Positions 11,134-21,819 of a stretch of 64,000 nt of DNA are shown in pieces. The position numbers were made by a program, and so were the translations under genes. The notes beneath the pieces are model-generated. The model did not search any database. It saw only the letters and a program-made list of their open reading frames with translations, and was not told where the DNA came from. The stretch is from contig BCKQ01000015.1 of assembly GCA_001600695.1 (NCBI GenBank), positions 80,528 to 144,527 of the forward strand, in the 5' to 3' direction. Within the stretch, counting starts at the first letter, position 1; each line of letters opens with the position of its first letter. This DNA comes from Ascoidea asiatica. Lineage: Eukaryota; Ascomycota; Saccharomycetes; Ascoideales; Ascoideaceae.

Positions 11134-12210
11134 TATTAATAATAATTTATTGTTGAATTTTGAATTGAAATGAAAAATGTCTTAAAGTTAGAATATATAT
11201 AAAATTTAATTAGAATAGGAACTAGAATGTGAAAATATAAAAGAAGAAAACAAAAATTATAAATAATTAGATAATAGTTTTTTTTATAAAAAAAGAAAAA
11301 GCAAGAAGAATAATATAAGTATAAATATAATTAAGTCTGAAAGAATGAGATTAAATGAAAGTTGATGAATGGATAAAGACAAAGTGAAATATTGATAAAG
11401 AATAAAAGATAAATGAAATGATAAAAGACAAGAAAAATGAAAAATCACCAATAGAAGCTGTTTACTTACGTTTTTGGAATATTTCACTGAATATTTCCTG
11501 TTTTAGCCACTTCCGACCACATTTTATTAGCTTCGACCAGTGTCGAGATGTTTTTTATCGTAACTTCTAAACGAATTACTGTAGAAATCTATTTAGTCAA
11601 AACGGGAACGACAATTTCTGCTTCTCGGAACGACAAAGAAACGAGACAATCCCCAAAAAGCACCGATAAACGACGCACGCTCTACTCAAACGAGACACCG
11701 TTTAATAAAACGACACGCAAGTAACAAACAAGCCACAGAAAAGTTCAGACAATGGGCTGATAAACATTTCTAAATTACGTAATCATATCCATATAAATGG
11801 ATTTTGTGAGGCACGTGTAATAGGATGAGGGAAGTTAGGACACTTTCTATGACATTTTGTTCATGTATGTTAGAGGTAAATTATTTTAAGTTCTATTTTT
11901 TTTATCTTTGATAAATTATAAGAATGTTGTTTAAAAAAAAAAGAGTTGATATTATTAAGATATTAGAGCATAATAGCCAATGACCAACAAGAAGAGAAAT
12001 TCTAAATAAGAAATGAAATGAAAATAAGAATAATGTGAAAAACTTAATGCAAAAACCAGTAAAAAATGAAACGATAAATAATTGAAATAATTGAAATAAA
12101 TGAAATAAAAGTAGAAATGAAGCAATGAAATGAAGAAATAAAATAAAATAACTAAATGATATAGGCGATTTAAAACTTATAAATAACGATTAAAGACTAG
12201 TGATTAATGA
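11134..12210. other. Intergenic: ERG6 promoter and VMA21 3' region
   Basis: The first 300 bases upstream of ERG6 are AT-rich. A GC-richer island at about 11500-11830 carries sterol-element-like motifs, a TTACGTAA palindrome at 11775 and an E-box-like GCACGTGT near 11814. The short frame at 11284-11487 looks spurious. Confidence 0.6.
11567..11713 (-). promoter_or_regulatory. Cluster of Upc2-type sterol/anaerobic response motifs upstream of ERG6
   Basis: On the ERG6 strand, TCGTTTAG lies at 11567-11574, an exact match to the AR1/SRE-like consensus TCGTTYAG bound by Upc2/Ecm22 in S. cerevisiae. A second TCGTTTA core is at 11667-11673. Looser TCGTTT copies lie near 11639, 11688 and 11706. All point the same way as ERG6, about 430-580 bases before its ATG. 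Function is inferred from motif and context. Confidence 0.5.
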
Positions 12211-12573
12211 TTAATCAAATCGGGAGCCATAAGTGTCATAAGATATTGTTGAATCATTAAAAGAATCATAATCTTCATCAATTTTTGATACATCATCAGT
12301 AAAGGCTATAATTATATAAGAAATTAAAATGAAGTTAGCCATTAAAGCAGATAAACCACCAGATATTAAGTCATTATCAGAAAAATATGATCTTATTATT
12401 AAAAAAGTTGTTAATGGTAAAATTACCATTGCAGCTGTGAAAAATGTAAATTTTCTTAAAACATTCCTGAATGAAAAAAATAGATTTTATTTTGTTAGTA
12501 TATAATTGATATTATTATATTATATTATTATATGTTGTAAAAATTTAACTTACATTGGTATGACGAGACCCAT
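12211..12573 (-). CDS. VMA21: V-ATPase assembly chaperone Vma21 (spliced, one intron)
   Basis: Small ER membrane protein that escorts assembly of the V0 sector of the vacuolar proton pump. Exon 1 is 12554-12573 (MGLVIP plus two bases). The 87-base intron 12467-12553 has a GTAAGT donor, a TACTAAC branch point and a CAG acceptor. Exon 2 is 12211-12466. The spliced product is 91 residues with the family signature FTAAMV-LP-TFFLIRSYF followed by LISGGLSALMANFILISYIIIAF, two membrane segments as in yeast Vma21 (77 residues). The acidic tail ends SRFD and has no C-terminal dilysine signal, unlike the KKED end of S. cerevisiae Vma21. Unspliced, only the second part would be read from an internal ATG. 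Confidence 0.92.
12467..12553 (-). other. VMA21 spliceosomal intron
   Basis: GTAAGT at the 5' end, TACTAAC near the 3' end and CAG acceptor, joining exons in frame and restoring the Vma21 N-terminus. Confidence 0.9.
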
Positions 12574-12577
12574 TATA

Positions 12578-12609
<32 letters not shown>

Positions 12610-13224
12610 TATTTATTTATTAATAAGTTGATGAGTAGATGAATTAAATTAAATTGAAATATATCAAGATATTTATATGAAAAGACCAAGTATCTTTTAG
12701 TTAATATGTTGATTGTTTATTTGTTGACTAATATATTTGTTTATGATGAATAGAATATTAAAAGAAGCGTAAAGAGTTGAAAAATAAATTTAGTAAAAGT
12801 AGAAAGAGTAAAACAAGTGGGTAGTAATTGTGTGTGATAATTGAGCTATTTTAAATAACAAATAATAAGTCAAATATATTTTATGGAATAAAGAGTTTAT
12901 GATTAATTGTTATTTACAGTAGTTATATAAAATAAGATTAACTGACCTGTCATGATAAATTATTATTAAAAGGATTAAAAAGAATTCATGAGTATTAGCT
13001 TGTATTTAAAAGCTTTTAAAAGATTTAAAAAGATTTAAAAGTCTTCAAATTGTTTATGTTTAATATGTTTGATTTGATTAGTTTATTAATATGGTATTTT
13101 GTTTAAAATAATAGATACTGATACTGAGTATTTAAAGGATATTTTTAATATTTGTTAATATTTTTATACATATCTTCTTTTTTAAAAAGAGTAACTAAAA
13201 TTGGTACTATTTACAGTATCATAT

Positions 13225-13450
13225 GCCAATGAAAAGCAGTGGTGGCTCCGGTGTTACTGCTCCAGGGATAGTGCAACCCTGATTAAAATGGGAAATAAAT
13301 ATCTTTCCAGAGACTCGCACGCTGGCTTCAGTACTGGTTTGCTGTATTCTCAGCATGGCCTCTGTGGGCTGTTGCCCTGTTTTCCCGGATCCGAGCAGCT
13401 TTTGAGTGCACTGCTCTATTCATTAAAGTTAACTTCCCTCTTCGATTGAA
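13225..13450. ncRNA. GC-rich hairpin-bearing stretch, candidate non-coding RNA
   Basis: Stands out from AT-rich surroundings. Four perfect hairpins can be read: AGCAGT 13235-13240 with ACTGCT 13256-13261; CAGGG 13263-13267 with CCCTG 13277-13281; GGGC-TGTT-GCCC at 13366-13377; and GAGCAG 13393-13398 with CTGCTC 13411-13416. I could not match it to SRP, RNase P, MRP, U1-U6 or U3 RNA from memory. The strand is undecided. It may be an H/ACA-like or lineage-specific RNA, or just a promoter island. Confidence 0.3.
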
Positions 13451-14287
13451 GCTGGTTGAGAAAAGGCCTAATTTAATTATTTAACAGAAACTGATCAGAA
13501 TTAAAGGAAGCTTGGACCGAGTCGAAAAAGCAGTTCATGATGGAACACAATTCTCTTAGTTACCAACTCAACTTATTCTTCAACTTGCGATTAAATTGTA
13601 TAAAAGTTTCTGAAGGGAATCAAAACTGCTATCACTTAAAGTCTGACTAGTATACTCTTACAATTCTCTTCTACTCTTACCAGAGCGATAAATCTAACTT
13701 TCCAGGAAACAGTCATAATCAAATCCATACTTTTGGTCTTTGGAATCTTAGGTTTCGAGAAAACCTTTACTCTTTTGGATTAAACCAATTGGGTAATGCC
13801 TAAAAGGGAAACCCAAAAAAAAAGCATTTCGGCAAAACGCGCTTGGCGGTAAGGAAAAAGCGGTCCCGCATGTTGATGTTAAGAATTCAAAAAACAATTG
13901 GTTCAACTGAATGATGCGTGGTACAAGTTCTGCGGAGAAAGTTCTGTGGCGTTTGTTTTGCGTGCTGCATTCTGATTCCCCGTTTCCCGTTCCGAGTTCT
14001 GCAGTGTGTGTTTCGCGGGTTGCCTTCATTATGTAATCCGCCGTGCACTTTTGCGCGGCACTTCGATTAACATTCATTTTAGTGTGTATTTATGAATGTG
14101 GAACAACGAGGGTGAAATAAGTCAAGTAAAATGAAACTGAGTGAAATGGAGTAAAATAGACCGTGCAGTAATAAAAGTATTACTAAATAATCAAATAATC
14201 CATTTTGAAATATTACTTTATTATGAAATATATGGTAAACAATCTATTAACTTCTTAAATATATCTATTCATATTTATAATCCTAAT

Positions 14288-14324
14288 CATATTCATATTC
14301 ATATTCATATTCATATTCATATCC
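14288..14324. repeat. (CATATT)n microsatellite
   Basis: About six uninterrupted hexamer units upstream of GPR1. The same hexamer repeats upstream of the large gene at 54628. Confidence 0.9.
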
Positions 14325-14636
14325 TTAACTATCCTTATTCAAATCCATATCCAAATCCACAATCTTTATATCAATCAGTGTTCAACTAATTAAATATTGA
14401 AATTATCCAGCTATCAGGAAACTGATATATTTTACCAAATTTAAATCTTTACAAATAATATTATAATTGAAAGTGAATAAATATAATGCTTTTGAGTTAT
14501 TAATTAACAAAACATAAAAAAATTTAAAAAGTAGAAAATTAGAAAATTTAAAAAAAAAGAAAAGACTTTTTTTTTGGTTTGTTTATTTCTTTATCTATTT
14601 TCTTTATCAATTAATATATAAGTTCTTCTTATCAAA

Positions 14637-16451
14637 ATGAAACAAATAGTATCAGAAATTCAAAACATAAATGTTAAAAATTTTATATTAAAATCTTCAG
14701 CTATTTTTATTAATGAAAGAACTGTTAATACCGAAAATCCTTTGAACAGATTCACTGAAAGTCAAGCGAAAATTCTTAGACATGTAGCAATATCATCTTC
14801 TTCAATTTCAATTATTTTTGGTTTATCTGCTTTTTATTTTTGGTTTGCAATAGATCCAAGAAAAAGAGTTTTTAGACATCAATTAATTTTATTCTTAATA
14901 ATTTATGATTTTGTTAAAGCTCTTGTACTTTTATTTTATCCTGCAAGAGTTTCTTTAGTTAATAAATCTTATTATAATGATAATTTTTGTGATATTGTTG
15001 GATTTTTCACTGCAATGAGTATTGAAGGTGCTGATATTGCAATTTTAAGTTTTGCTATTCATACTGCTTTATTAATTTTTAAACCAAATAAAAAATTTAA
15101 AAATATCTCAAATAATCATCTAGAAGGTGGTTTATTTCCTTATAGATATTTTGTTTATTTATTTTCAATTTTAACTCCAATTTTTATGGCATCATTAGCT
15201 TTTATAAATAATTCTGGTTATGAAGCTTTAACAACATGGTGTTATTTACCTGTTAGACCAAAATGGTATAGACTTGTATTATCTTGGATTCCAAGATATA
15301 TAATTGTTATAATAATTTTATTGATTTATATAATAATTTATATTCATGTAATGAAAGAATTTAAAGTTATATCAAGCTTACATGATGAAATTAATAATAT
15401 TGAAAGAAAAAAATTGAAGTTTAATAAATTTTTTTTAAAAGATTTGAAAGAAATCATTGTTGATTATATAAATTATAATGAAAATGATCCAAAAAATAAA
15501 ATCAATCAAAATTTTCCTCATAATCATTTTAATAATCATAATAATCTCAATACAGCTAATAGTTCCACAAATCATAATAATGATACTAATAATAGTAATA
15601 ATAATAGTAGCAATACTCAACCGACTTCTCCAACTGAAGATGATAATTATGATGAATATCAAAACAAATCGTTTGATCAAAGTGCTTCTTTATCCTCAAA
15701 TAATAATATACATACTATAGTGGAAAATAATACTATCAATAATAATAATAATTATAATAATAATGGTAGTGAAAATAATTCAAATAACTTACATAATCAA
15801 AATGATCAAAGTAATCAAAATAATAATCCATTTGGTACTTTAGAAATTCAAGAAAATATACATGAAGCTGCTTTAACTTCATTTCAAAAAAGAAGATATC
15901 AAATCAAAAAACAAATGAGAACAATTTTTATTTATCCAATATCCTATATATTTATATGGTTAGGACCTTTCGCATCACAATGTATACAATATGACTGGGA
16001 ACTAAGACATGGACCAGTTTATTGGCTTACAATAATTTCTGCTTTTATGCAAGCATTCAATTGTACTGTTGATACAATTGTTTTTTTATATAGAGAAAGA
16101 CCTTGGAGATATACAGTAATAAAAGTTGAAGAAAAAATTAGAAATAATGGTGGCATTCCAATTCATGATTGGAGAACAAATGGTTATAATGGTAAAGAAA
16201 AATGGAGAAAATATTTATATTGGTTACCATTATATAAGTTACCAAAAGATCAATCAAATTTTAATTATTCTAGTGAAAGTGATGAGACTTTAAATAATAA
16301 TGATTCCAATATCCATCATAGAAATTCCAGTCATAATCATACCGGTGAAATTAATAATAATGGTGAAAATCAAATCGAGCAAGAAATTTTAACCAATGAA
16401 ATCTATCATCTTAATGGAGATTTTAATATATCAAATGAAAATAATAATAAC

Positions 16452-16482
<31 letters not shown>

Positions 16483-17519
16483 GTAATAGTACTAATAGTA
16501 ATATAAATAATGAAAAATATAACTTATCAAATGATATAAATATTAAAAGTAATATGAATGAAAATAATAAACTAAAAAGTAAAAAAAGTATTAAAATCAA
16601 TAAAACTAATAAGAATGGTAATTCTATAATAAATAATACAAATGGTATAATATTTAATAATAAAGACCATAATTTCAATGATTTATTACAAGGTGGTCTT
16701 AATGATTTGGAATTTGTAAAACCAATAGCAGGAAAAGATTATTCAAGAACTTATTCGAAAGGTTCAAATAAAATAATAAAAGAGAAAAAAAATGGTGATT
16801 TGAATAAGTTACCAAATAGTTTTTCAGTAAGTTCAAAAAAACCGTTAATTAAATCTTTTGAAAACGATAATGACGAAAATTTTGAAAGTGAAGTTGTTGA
16901 GAAAAATAATAATAAAAGACATTCTCTATTTGATGAATTATCAATAAATGATGATAATAATTATGATAATAATGAGAATTATGATAAAAATAATCATAAA
17001 GATACGAAATTTGAAAGAACTGAAGAAATTGAGGGAAATGAAAAAAAAGATTCAATTAGTCCGAAAAGAAATTCTAAGTTTTTTCATTGGAGAAAACATT
17101 CATTTTCATACAATTCATCAAATTCAAATTCAAATTTAAATTCACCGAATGATATTACAAGTTTCAATAATAGTATTGAAAACAATGAAAATAATAAAGA
17201 AAATAAAAATAAGAATATGATTGGTATGGCTAAAGGTAGATCATCAACATTTTCAGAAGAAAGTAATAATGGTAATGACAATAATTCTAGATTAATAAGT
17301 AAAAGTAAAAGAGCCTTTACAGAATCTATTTTAAATGGAAACAATGAAATTAAAAAATCAGTCCTTAATAGTTTTTCAAGAGAAAATAAAAATAAAAATA
17401 AAAGTAATAAAAATAGAAAAATAAAGGAAAACGAAAATGATAAAGATAAAGAAAATAATCATGATTATGGAATGGAGATGGACTTATTAGATATTTTAAA
17501 CAGAGGACCTCCATTATAA
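14637..17519 (+). CDS. GPR1: Gpr1-type G-protein-coupled nutrient receptor
   Basis: Plasma-membrane receptor that in yeast senses glucose/sucrose (or methionine in Candida) and signals through Gpa2 to cAMP-PKA. The 960 residues compare with 961 in S. cerevisiae. Membrane segments 1-5 lie at roughly residues 48-70, 82-102, 118-146, 168-188 and 212-240. They include the family strings DPRKRVFRHQLILFLIIYDF and EGADIAILSFAIHTALLIFKPN. A long Asn/Asp-rich third cytoplasmic loop (about 250-420) precedes FIYPISYIFIWLGPFASQ (TM6) and TM7 at about 460-485. The cytoplasmic tail holds a run of 13 or more Asn near residue 605. It ends MDLLDILNRGPPL, matching the conserved C-terminal DL-x-x-L-x-N/R-GPL box that binds Gpa2. 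The ATG at 14637 is the first in frame. Confidence 0.95.
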
Positions 17520-19637
17520 AAATTTTTATCCTTTTTTTATTTTATATTGAATTTTTTTTCTTTTTCTTGTATCTTAATTTCTCTACTTTAAAATTTCTAT
17601 TTCTATTTCTATTATACTTTTGTCATATTTTTATTCATGTGTTTTATATATTTTTTCTTAATATTCTTTGAAATCATCCTTAATTATTCTTTAGATTTTC
17701 TTCATTTGTCTTATCATTTTCTTTTCTTAGTACAATTAATATTGTCTTAGCAGTTGTTCATTAATTCTATCACATCCTTCTTACAGTAATGTTGGTTATC
17801 AAAACACTTTTAATTTTTCTTTATACACTGTTTACATATTCCTAATTTTTCATTAATTGATTTAAAGCATCTTTGAGTCAAATGCCAATGGGCGAAATCG
17901 AACAAGCAACAAAACGAAAAAAAAATTAAAAATAAACTTGAAAATTTTTCAAGTAATAATGCAAGTTCAAGTTAAGTTTTGCCATATGACCTATACCCCT
18001 TTGAAAACCGGAAGATTTCTTTCCCAATAAGAATGGGTGGTGCCCCAGCCACATGTAAACATGAAATGGGGAATGATTTCGGTGTACAATAAAATAATAT
18101 TCTTTATAGTACAGTTTTCCACTTTGAGTTAAACCTAAAACAATTGACGGTAATTTTTTTAAATCCGACACGTTGTTTGATAGTTTTTTTTTTTGCGTGT
18201 CGGAGTCTAGGATTTTTTGTGACTTTTGAACCAGAACGGAAAAACTTCACATAATGAGTGGGGCAATGAAGACAAATAAATTGAAGTCACGCATTGAAAA
18301 CATGAAATTGTCCCAAGGAAGGTAAAAGCAGCGATTTTCTGTGTGCTTATAAACCAGGTTTGCTTGAAAGAACTATTAGGGCAGACTATGTCCTAGATAC
18401 TGGTTTTCTACTGAAGCAATATTCAATTATTTATTCCAATTATTCAGATTATTCATATTTCTAGAAAGATCATTTCCCCCAAGTTTTTCCTTCTTTTATT
18501 CTAAACTTATTTCGTGGGTACGTGGGCATGTTGAACAAGCTCTGTTGATTATATTCTTTTATGCTGCTTCAATTTAAACCAATTGTCACAAATATCGAAT
18601 CAAATTAGATAATTTTCTTGTTTCGGTGATTATGCTTTAAAAGAAAGGCAGCAAAGGCTCGCACTCCGATATTTAGTTACTAATTGATTCATTTTTGTTC
18701 ATTTTTTCAAAGTAATTGATAAAATTCAAATTCGTTTTTTTTGTTGAATTCAGTTTTTATCCCAATTCTGACAATTTGCAGTTTTCGTTGTCCATTTACA
18801 GCTATTTATTTGTTTCAAGTTTCCAATATTGGATTTGGATTCCATATTGCCCTTCCGTACGCTACAAAAAAAAAGGTTGAACTTTTTTTGCATACTTTCG
18901 GTTTTCCAAACTCGTTCTTTTTTAATCATCTTTTTTTATATTGAAAAGATTGAATTGATATTATCAAAAGACAATTAAAAAAGAGCATATCTAATATTGA
19001 ATTGACGTTTGATATGGCTTTAACATCTGTCAACAGCTGACATTAAATTTATTCAACTTTATTGGCAAATAAAACTTCTATTTTTCATTTTCATCAAATT
19101 TGTAAATAATTTCAATGGAATGAAATAGAAAATTAATATTCAAGTTATTCAATCTTCAATTTAAATTGATCTAATAACTTTAATCTTCTTAACAGTTACA
19201 TCTTCTGATAACATGACTGTTTCTCATGTTGGATTGTAAACTCTGTAGCTTTACTTCAGTAGATAGCATTGCTGGTGATGTATTAATACTATTCATGCGT
19301 GATGGTACTTTAAATAACAATTTAACAGATAGATGTGAGATGGATGGCTTGAATTTTGAATTATCAAAAGATGGAGTTCCATTAGAAATTTCAATTATTC
19401 CATAAATGATTTATATAAAAAGACAAATTTATCTTTGTATTTTGTATATTTGATTATTTCTTTTTAATAAACATTTCAATTTAAAATATAATACATTAAA
19501 TTACTACTGATTTAATATTATTATTCCTTAAAAATATCAAGAAACTTAAAATAGTCAATAATTTAATTTAACTTATTTTAGTTTAAATATATAACTACAA
19601 TATTATAATACCAAATAAATACAATTATAAAATAAAA
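17520..19637. other. Long intergenic region between GPR1 and the ADH gene
   Basis: T-rich 3' region to about 17850, then a moderately GC-richer stretch at 17980-18400 and AT-rich DNA. Frames at 17926-18171 and 18741-18944 show no domain and look spurious. A small coding-like frame at 19226-19405 is listed separately. I recognise no RNA gene. Confidence 0.5.
19226..19405 (+). CDS. Small unidentified ORF or gene remnant upstream of ADH
   Basis: A 59-codon frame from ATG 19226 to TAA 19405, preceded by an in-frame TGA. The product (MLDCKLCSF... ending EISIIP) has a balanced amino-acid mix and codon use more like a gene than the surrounding AT-rich DNA. I do not recognise it. It could be a real small protein, the decayed 3' end of an older gene, or chance. 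It lies 230 bases before ADH on the same strand, so it could also sit in the ADH 5' region. Confidence 0.3.
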   Translation: MLDCKLCSFTSVDSIAGDVLILFMRDGTLNNNLTDRCEMDGLNFELSKDGVPLEISIIP

Positions 19638-20705
19638 ATGGTTGAATATAACGAAACTTTTGTTATTCCAGAAACTCAAAAAGCAATTGTTTTTGAAACG
19701 AATGGTGGTCCATTAGAATATAAAAGAATTCCAGTTCCAGAACCAAAACCAAGTGAAATTTTAATTCATGTTTTATATTCAGGTATTTGTCATACTGATT
19801 TACATGCTTGGAAAGGTGATTGGCCTTTAGATACTAAATTACCTTTAGTTGGAGGTCATGAAGGTGCAGGAATTGTTGTAAAATTAGGTTCTGAAGTAAA
19901 AAATTTTAAAATTGGTGATTATGCTGGTATTAAATGGCTTAATGGTTCATGTATGGCTTGTGAATTATGTGAAAAAGGTTTTGAATCAAATTGTTTAAAA
20001 CAAGATTTATCTGGTTATACTCATGATGGTTCATTCCAAGAATATGCAACTGCAGACGCTGTACAAGCTGCAATGATTCCTCAAGGAACTGATTTAGCTG
20101 AAATTGCTCCAATATTATGTGCAGGTGTTACTGTTTATAAAGCAATTAAATCTGCTGATGTTAAATCTGGTGATTGGTTATGCATTTCCGGTTGTGGTGG
20201 TGGTTTAGGAACTTTAGCTATTCAATATGCAAAAGCAATGGGTTTAAGAGTTGTTGGTATTGATGGTGGTGAAGCAAAAGAAGCACTTTGTAAAAAATTA
20301 GGTTGTGAAGTTTATGTTGATTTCATGAAAGTTAAAGATGTTAATAGTGAAATTGTTAAAATTACTAATGGTGGTCCACATGCTGTTATTAATGTTTCAG
20401 TTTCTCAAGCTGCAATTAAATCTTCTGTACAATATGTTAGACCATGTGGTACAGTTGTTTTAGTTGGTTTACCAGCTGGTGCAATTTGTGAATCTGAAGT
20501 TTTTTCACAAGTAGTTAAATCTGTTAAAATTGTTGGTTCATATGTTGGTAATAGAGCTGATACAAGAGAAGCAATTGATTTCTTTGTAAGAGGTTTAGTT
20601 AGATCTCCAATCCAAATTATAGGCTTATCTGAATTACCAAGAGTTTACGAAGAAATGGAAAGTGGTAAAATTATTGGTCGTTATGTTGCTGATACTTCTA
20701 AATAG
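19638..20705 (+). CDS. Cytosolic zinc alcohol dehydrogenase (Adh1/Adh2 type)
   Basis: Interconverts ethanol and acetaldehyde with NAD(H), the last step of fermentation or the first of ethanol use. The 355 residues match yeast Adh1 (348) throughout, with about seven extra at the N-terminus and no mitochondrial targeting sequence. Catalytic zinc ligands are Cys in [11 protein letters not shown], His in GGHEGAG and Cys in LCAGVTVYK. The structural zinc Cys cluster is [15 protein letters not shown]. The NAD fold reads [19 protein letters not shown], where yeast Adh1 has SGAAGGLG. The ending GRYVADTSK is typical. Codon use is strongly biased, which suggests high expression. It cannot be assigned to Adh1 or Adh2 by sequence alone. 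Confidence 0.96.
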   Translation: MVEYNETFVIPETQKAIVFETNGGPLEYKRIPVPEPKPSEILIHVLYSGICHTDLHAWKGDWPLDTKLPLVGGHEGAGIVVKLGSEVKNFKIGDYAGIKWLNGSCMACELCEKGFESNCLKQDLSGYTHDGSFQEYATADAVQAAMIPQGTDLAEIAPILCAGVTVYKAIKSADVKSGDWLCISGCGGGLGTLAIQYAKAMGLRVVGIDGGEAKEALCKKLGCEVYVDFMKVKDVNSEIVKITNGGPHAVINVSVSQAAIKSSVQYVRPCGTVVLVGLPAGAICESEVFSQVVKSVKIVGSYVGNRADTREAIDFFVRGLVRSPIQIIGLSELPRVYEEMESGKIIGRYVADTSK

Positions 20706-21819
20706 ATTTTTGTTCTTATTTATTTATTTCGTTATGTCACTTATGATTGTTTTTATCTCTTATTTTCTTTTTTAATCTTTTAGTATAAAAATTTTGCCTT
20801 GAATAAATTTCTCTTACTATTTTAACGACAATTTTTAAAAAAACTACTTTTTGGTTCTTTTGAGTCCATAAAAAGTAGTTTTGCCACCAGTTTTATGATT
20901 ACTTAACGTTAACAAAAAAGGCGCATTTACGTAATCCTCTATTTCCGGAGCACGGTTTTTAAAATAAAACTGTAAAAAAAAACATCCGTTTTCATCCGCA
21001 TATATCCGCCCTTTATATCCGTGAAATTCTTCAAAAATACTGAAATTTCACTCAGTTAAAAGATTCAACATTTTTCACTCAATCTTTTGAAACATTAATT
21101 GATTTCTGTAGTTTATTTCATTATTTGAAATGAATTGAGATTGAATATTAAATGAATTTCTGGTATCTTGGTAAAGTACAGTGGTAAAATTGCAGGGTTG
21201 ACTTCTCCATATTTCTTTTATAGTTTGCAGGGTAAAATATTCCACTACGTAAATTAGAAGTCAAAAAGTGGCTTAAAGTTTCTAAATTTTTTAAAATAAA
21301 TAATCTCTTTAACATTACCCAAAACCAATTAACTTTTATGAAATAAAAAGTTAGATTGCACAATAAGTATTCTATCTTTTTTTTTTTTGATGTTATGTGT
21401 TTTTCACCAAAGAATGGAACATTACAATAAACTATGAAATATGTTGAACTTCAATATCTTTCTTTGTTGCTTATTTTTATTCGCACATTGCAAAACTAAT
21501 TGAAATGGAATAATTTAATTTGTTGATCTTTACTGTAGAATAACTTTTTAATCCGATAACCTTACCGTACACAATTTGAATACCATGAAATGAAACATAA
21601 CAGCCTTGGTATTTCTATAGCACTATACGTTGTACGATTTTAAAATAATTAAAATCAAGCATATAAAATAGTTGAAAGTTCCAATTCAATTCAATTCAAT
21701 TCTTGTTTTCTTTTTTCTTTTATTTGAATTAAAACCTTTCTTTTTTTTTTTTTTTTTTATCTATTAAACTGCAGTCTATTAATACTAAAGTTAAACTAAA
21801 AAGCTAATATATTCAAGAA
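20706..21819. other. Intergenic region between ADH and the lectin gene
   Basis: Contains a perfect inverted repeat (20840-20882), a GC-richer patch at 20900-21010 with TTACGTAA at 20927 and repeated ATCCG words, and long T-runs just before the lectin gene. The frame at 21148-21363 looks spurious. Confidence 0.55.
20840..20882. repeat. Perfect 13-bp inverted repeat, 17-base loop
   Basis: AAAACTACTTTTT at 20840-20852 is exactly complementary to 20870-20882. It lies about 135 bases after the ADH stop. In RNA it would form a stable hairpin and may sit in the ADH 3' end region, or be a remnant of a small element. Confidence 0.7.

Larger units (their letters stand above)
12574..14636. other. Intergenic region between VMA21 and GPR1
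   Basis: Begins with a (GATT)n run at about 12577-12610 just before VMA21. AT-rich to 13200, then two GC-richer islands: 13225-13450 (hairpin-rich) and 13740-14080. A (CATATT)n hexamer repeat lies at about 14288-14324. The 109-residue minus frame in the second island (13748-14077) has no recognisable domain and unusual codons, so I do not call it a gene. Confidence 0.6.

Noticed and set aside
13536-13650. Possible C/D-box snoRNA (ATGATGG followed by CTGA words)
   Set aside because: Box C is imperfect, the terminal stem is weak, and CTGA is common by chance.
13748-14077. 109-residue minus-strand frame
   Set aside because: GC-rich island with no recognisable domain; composition unlike the genes of this window.
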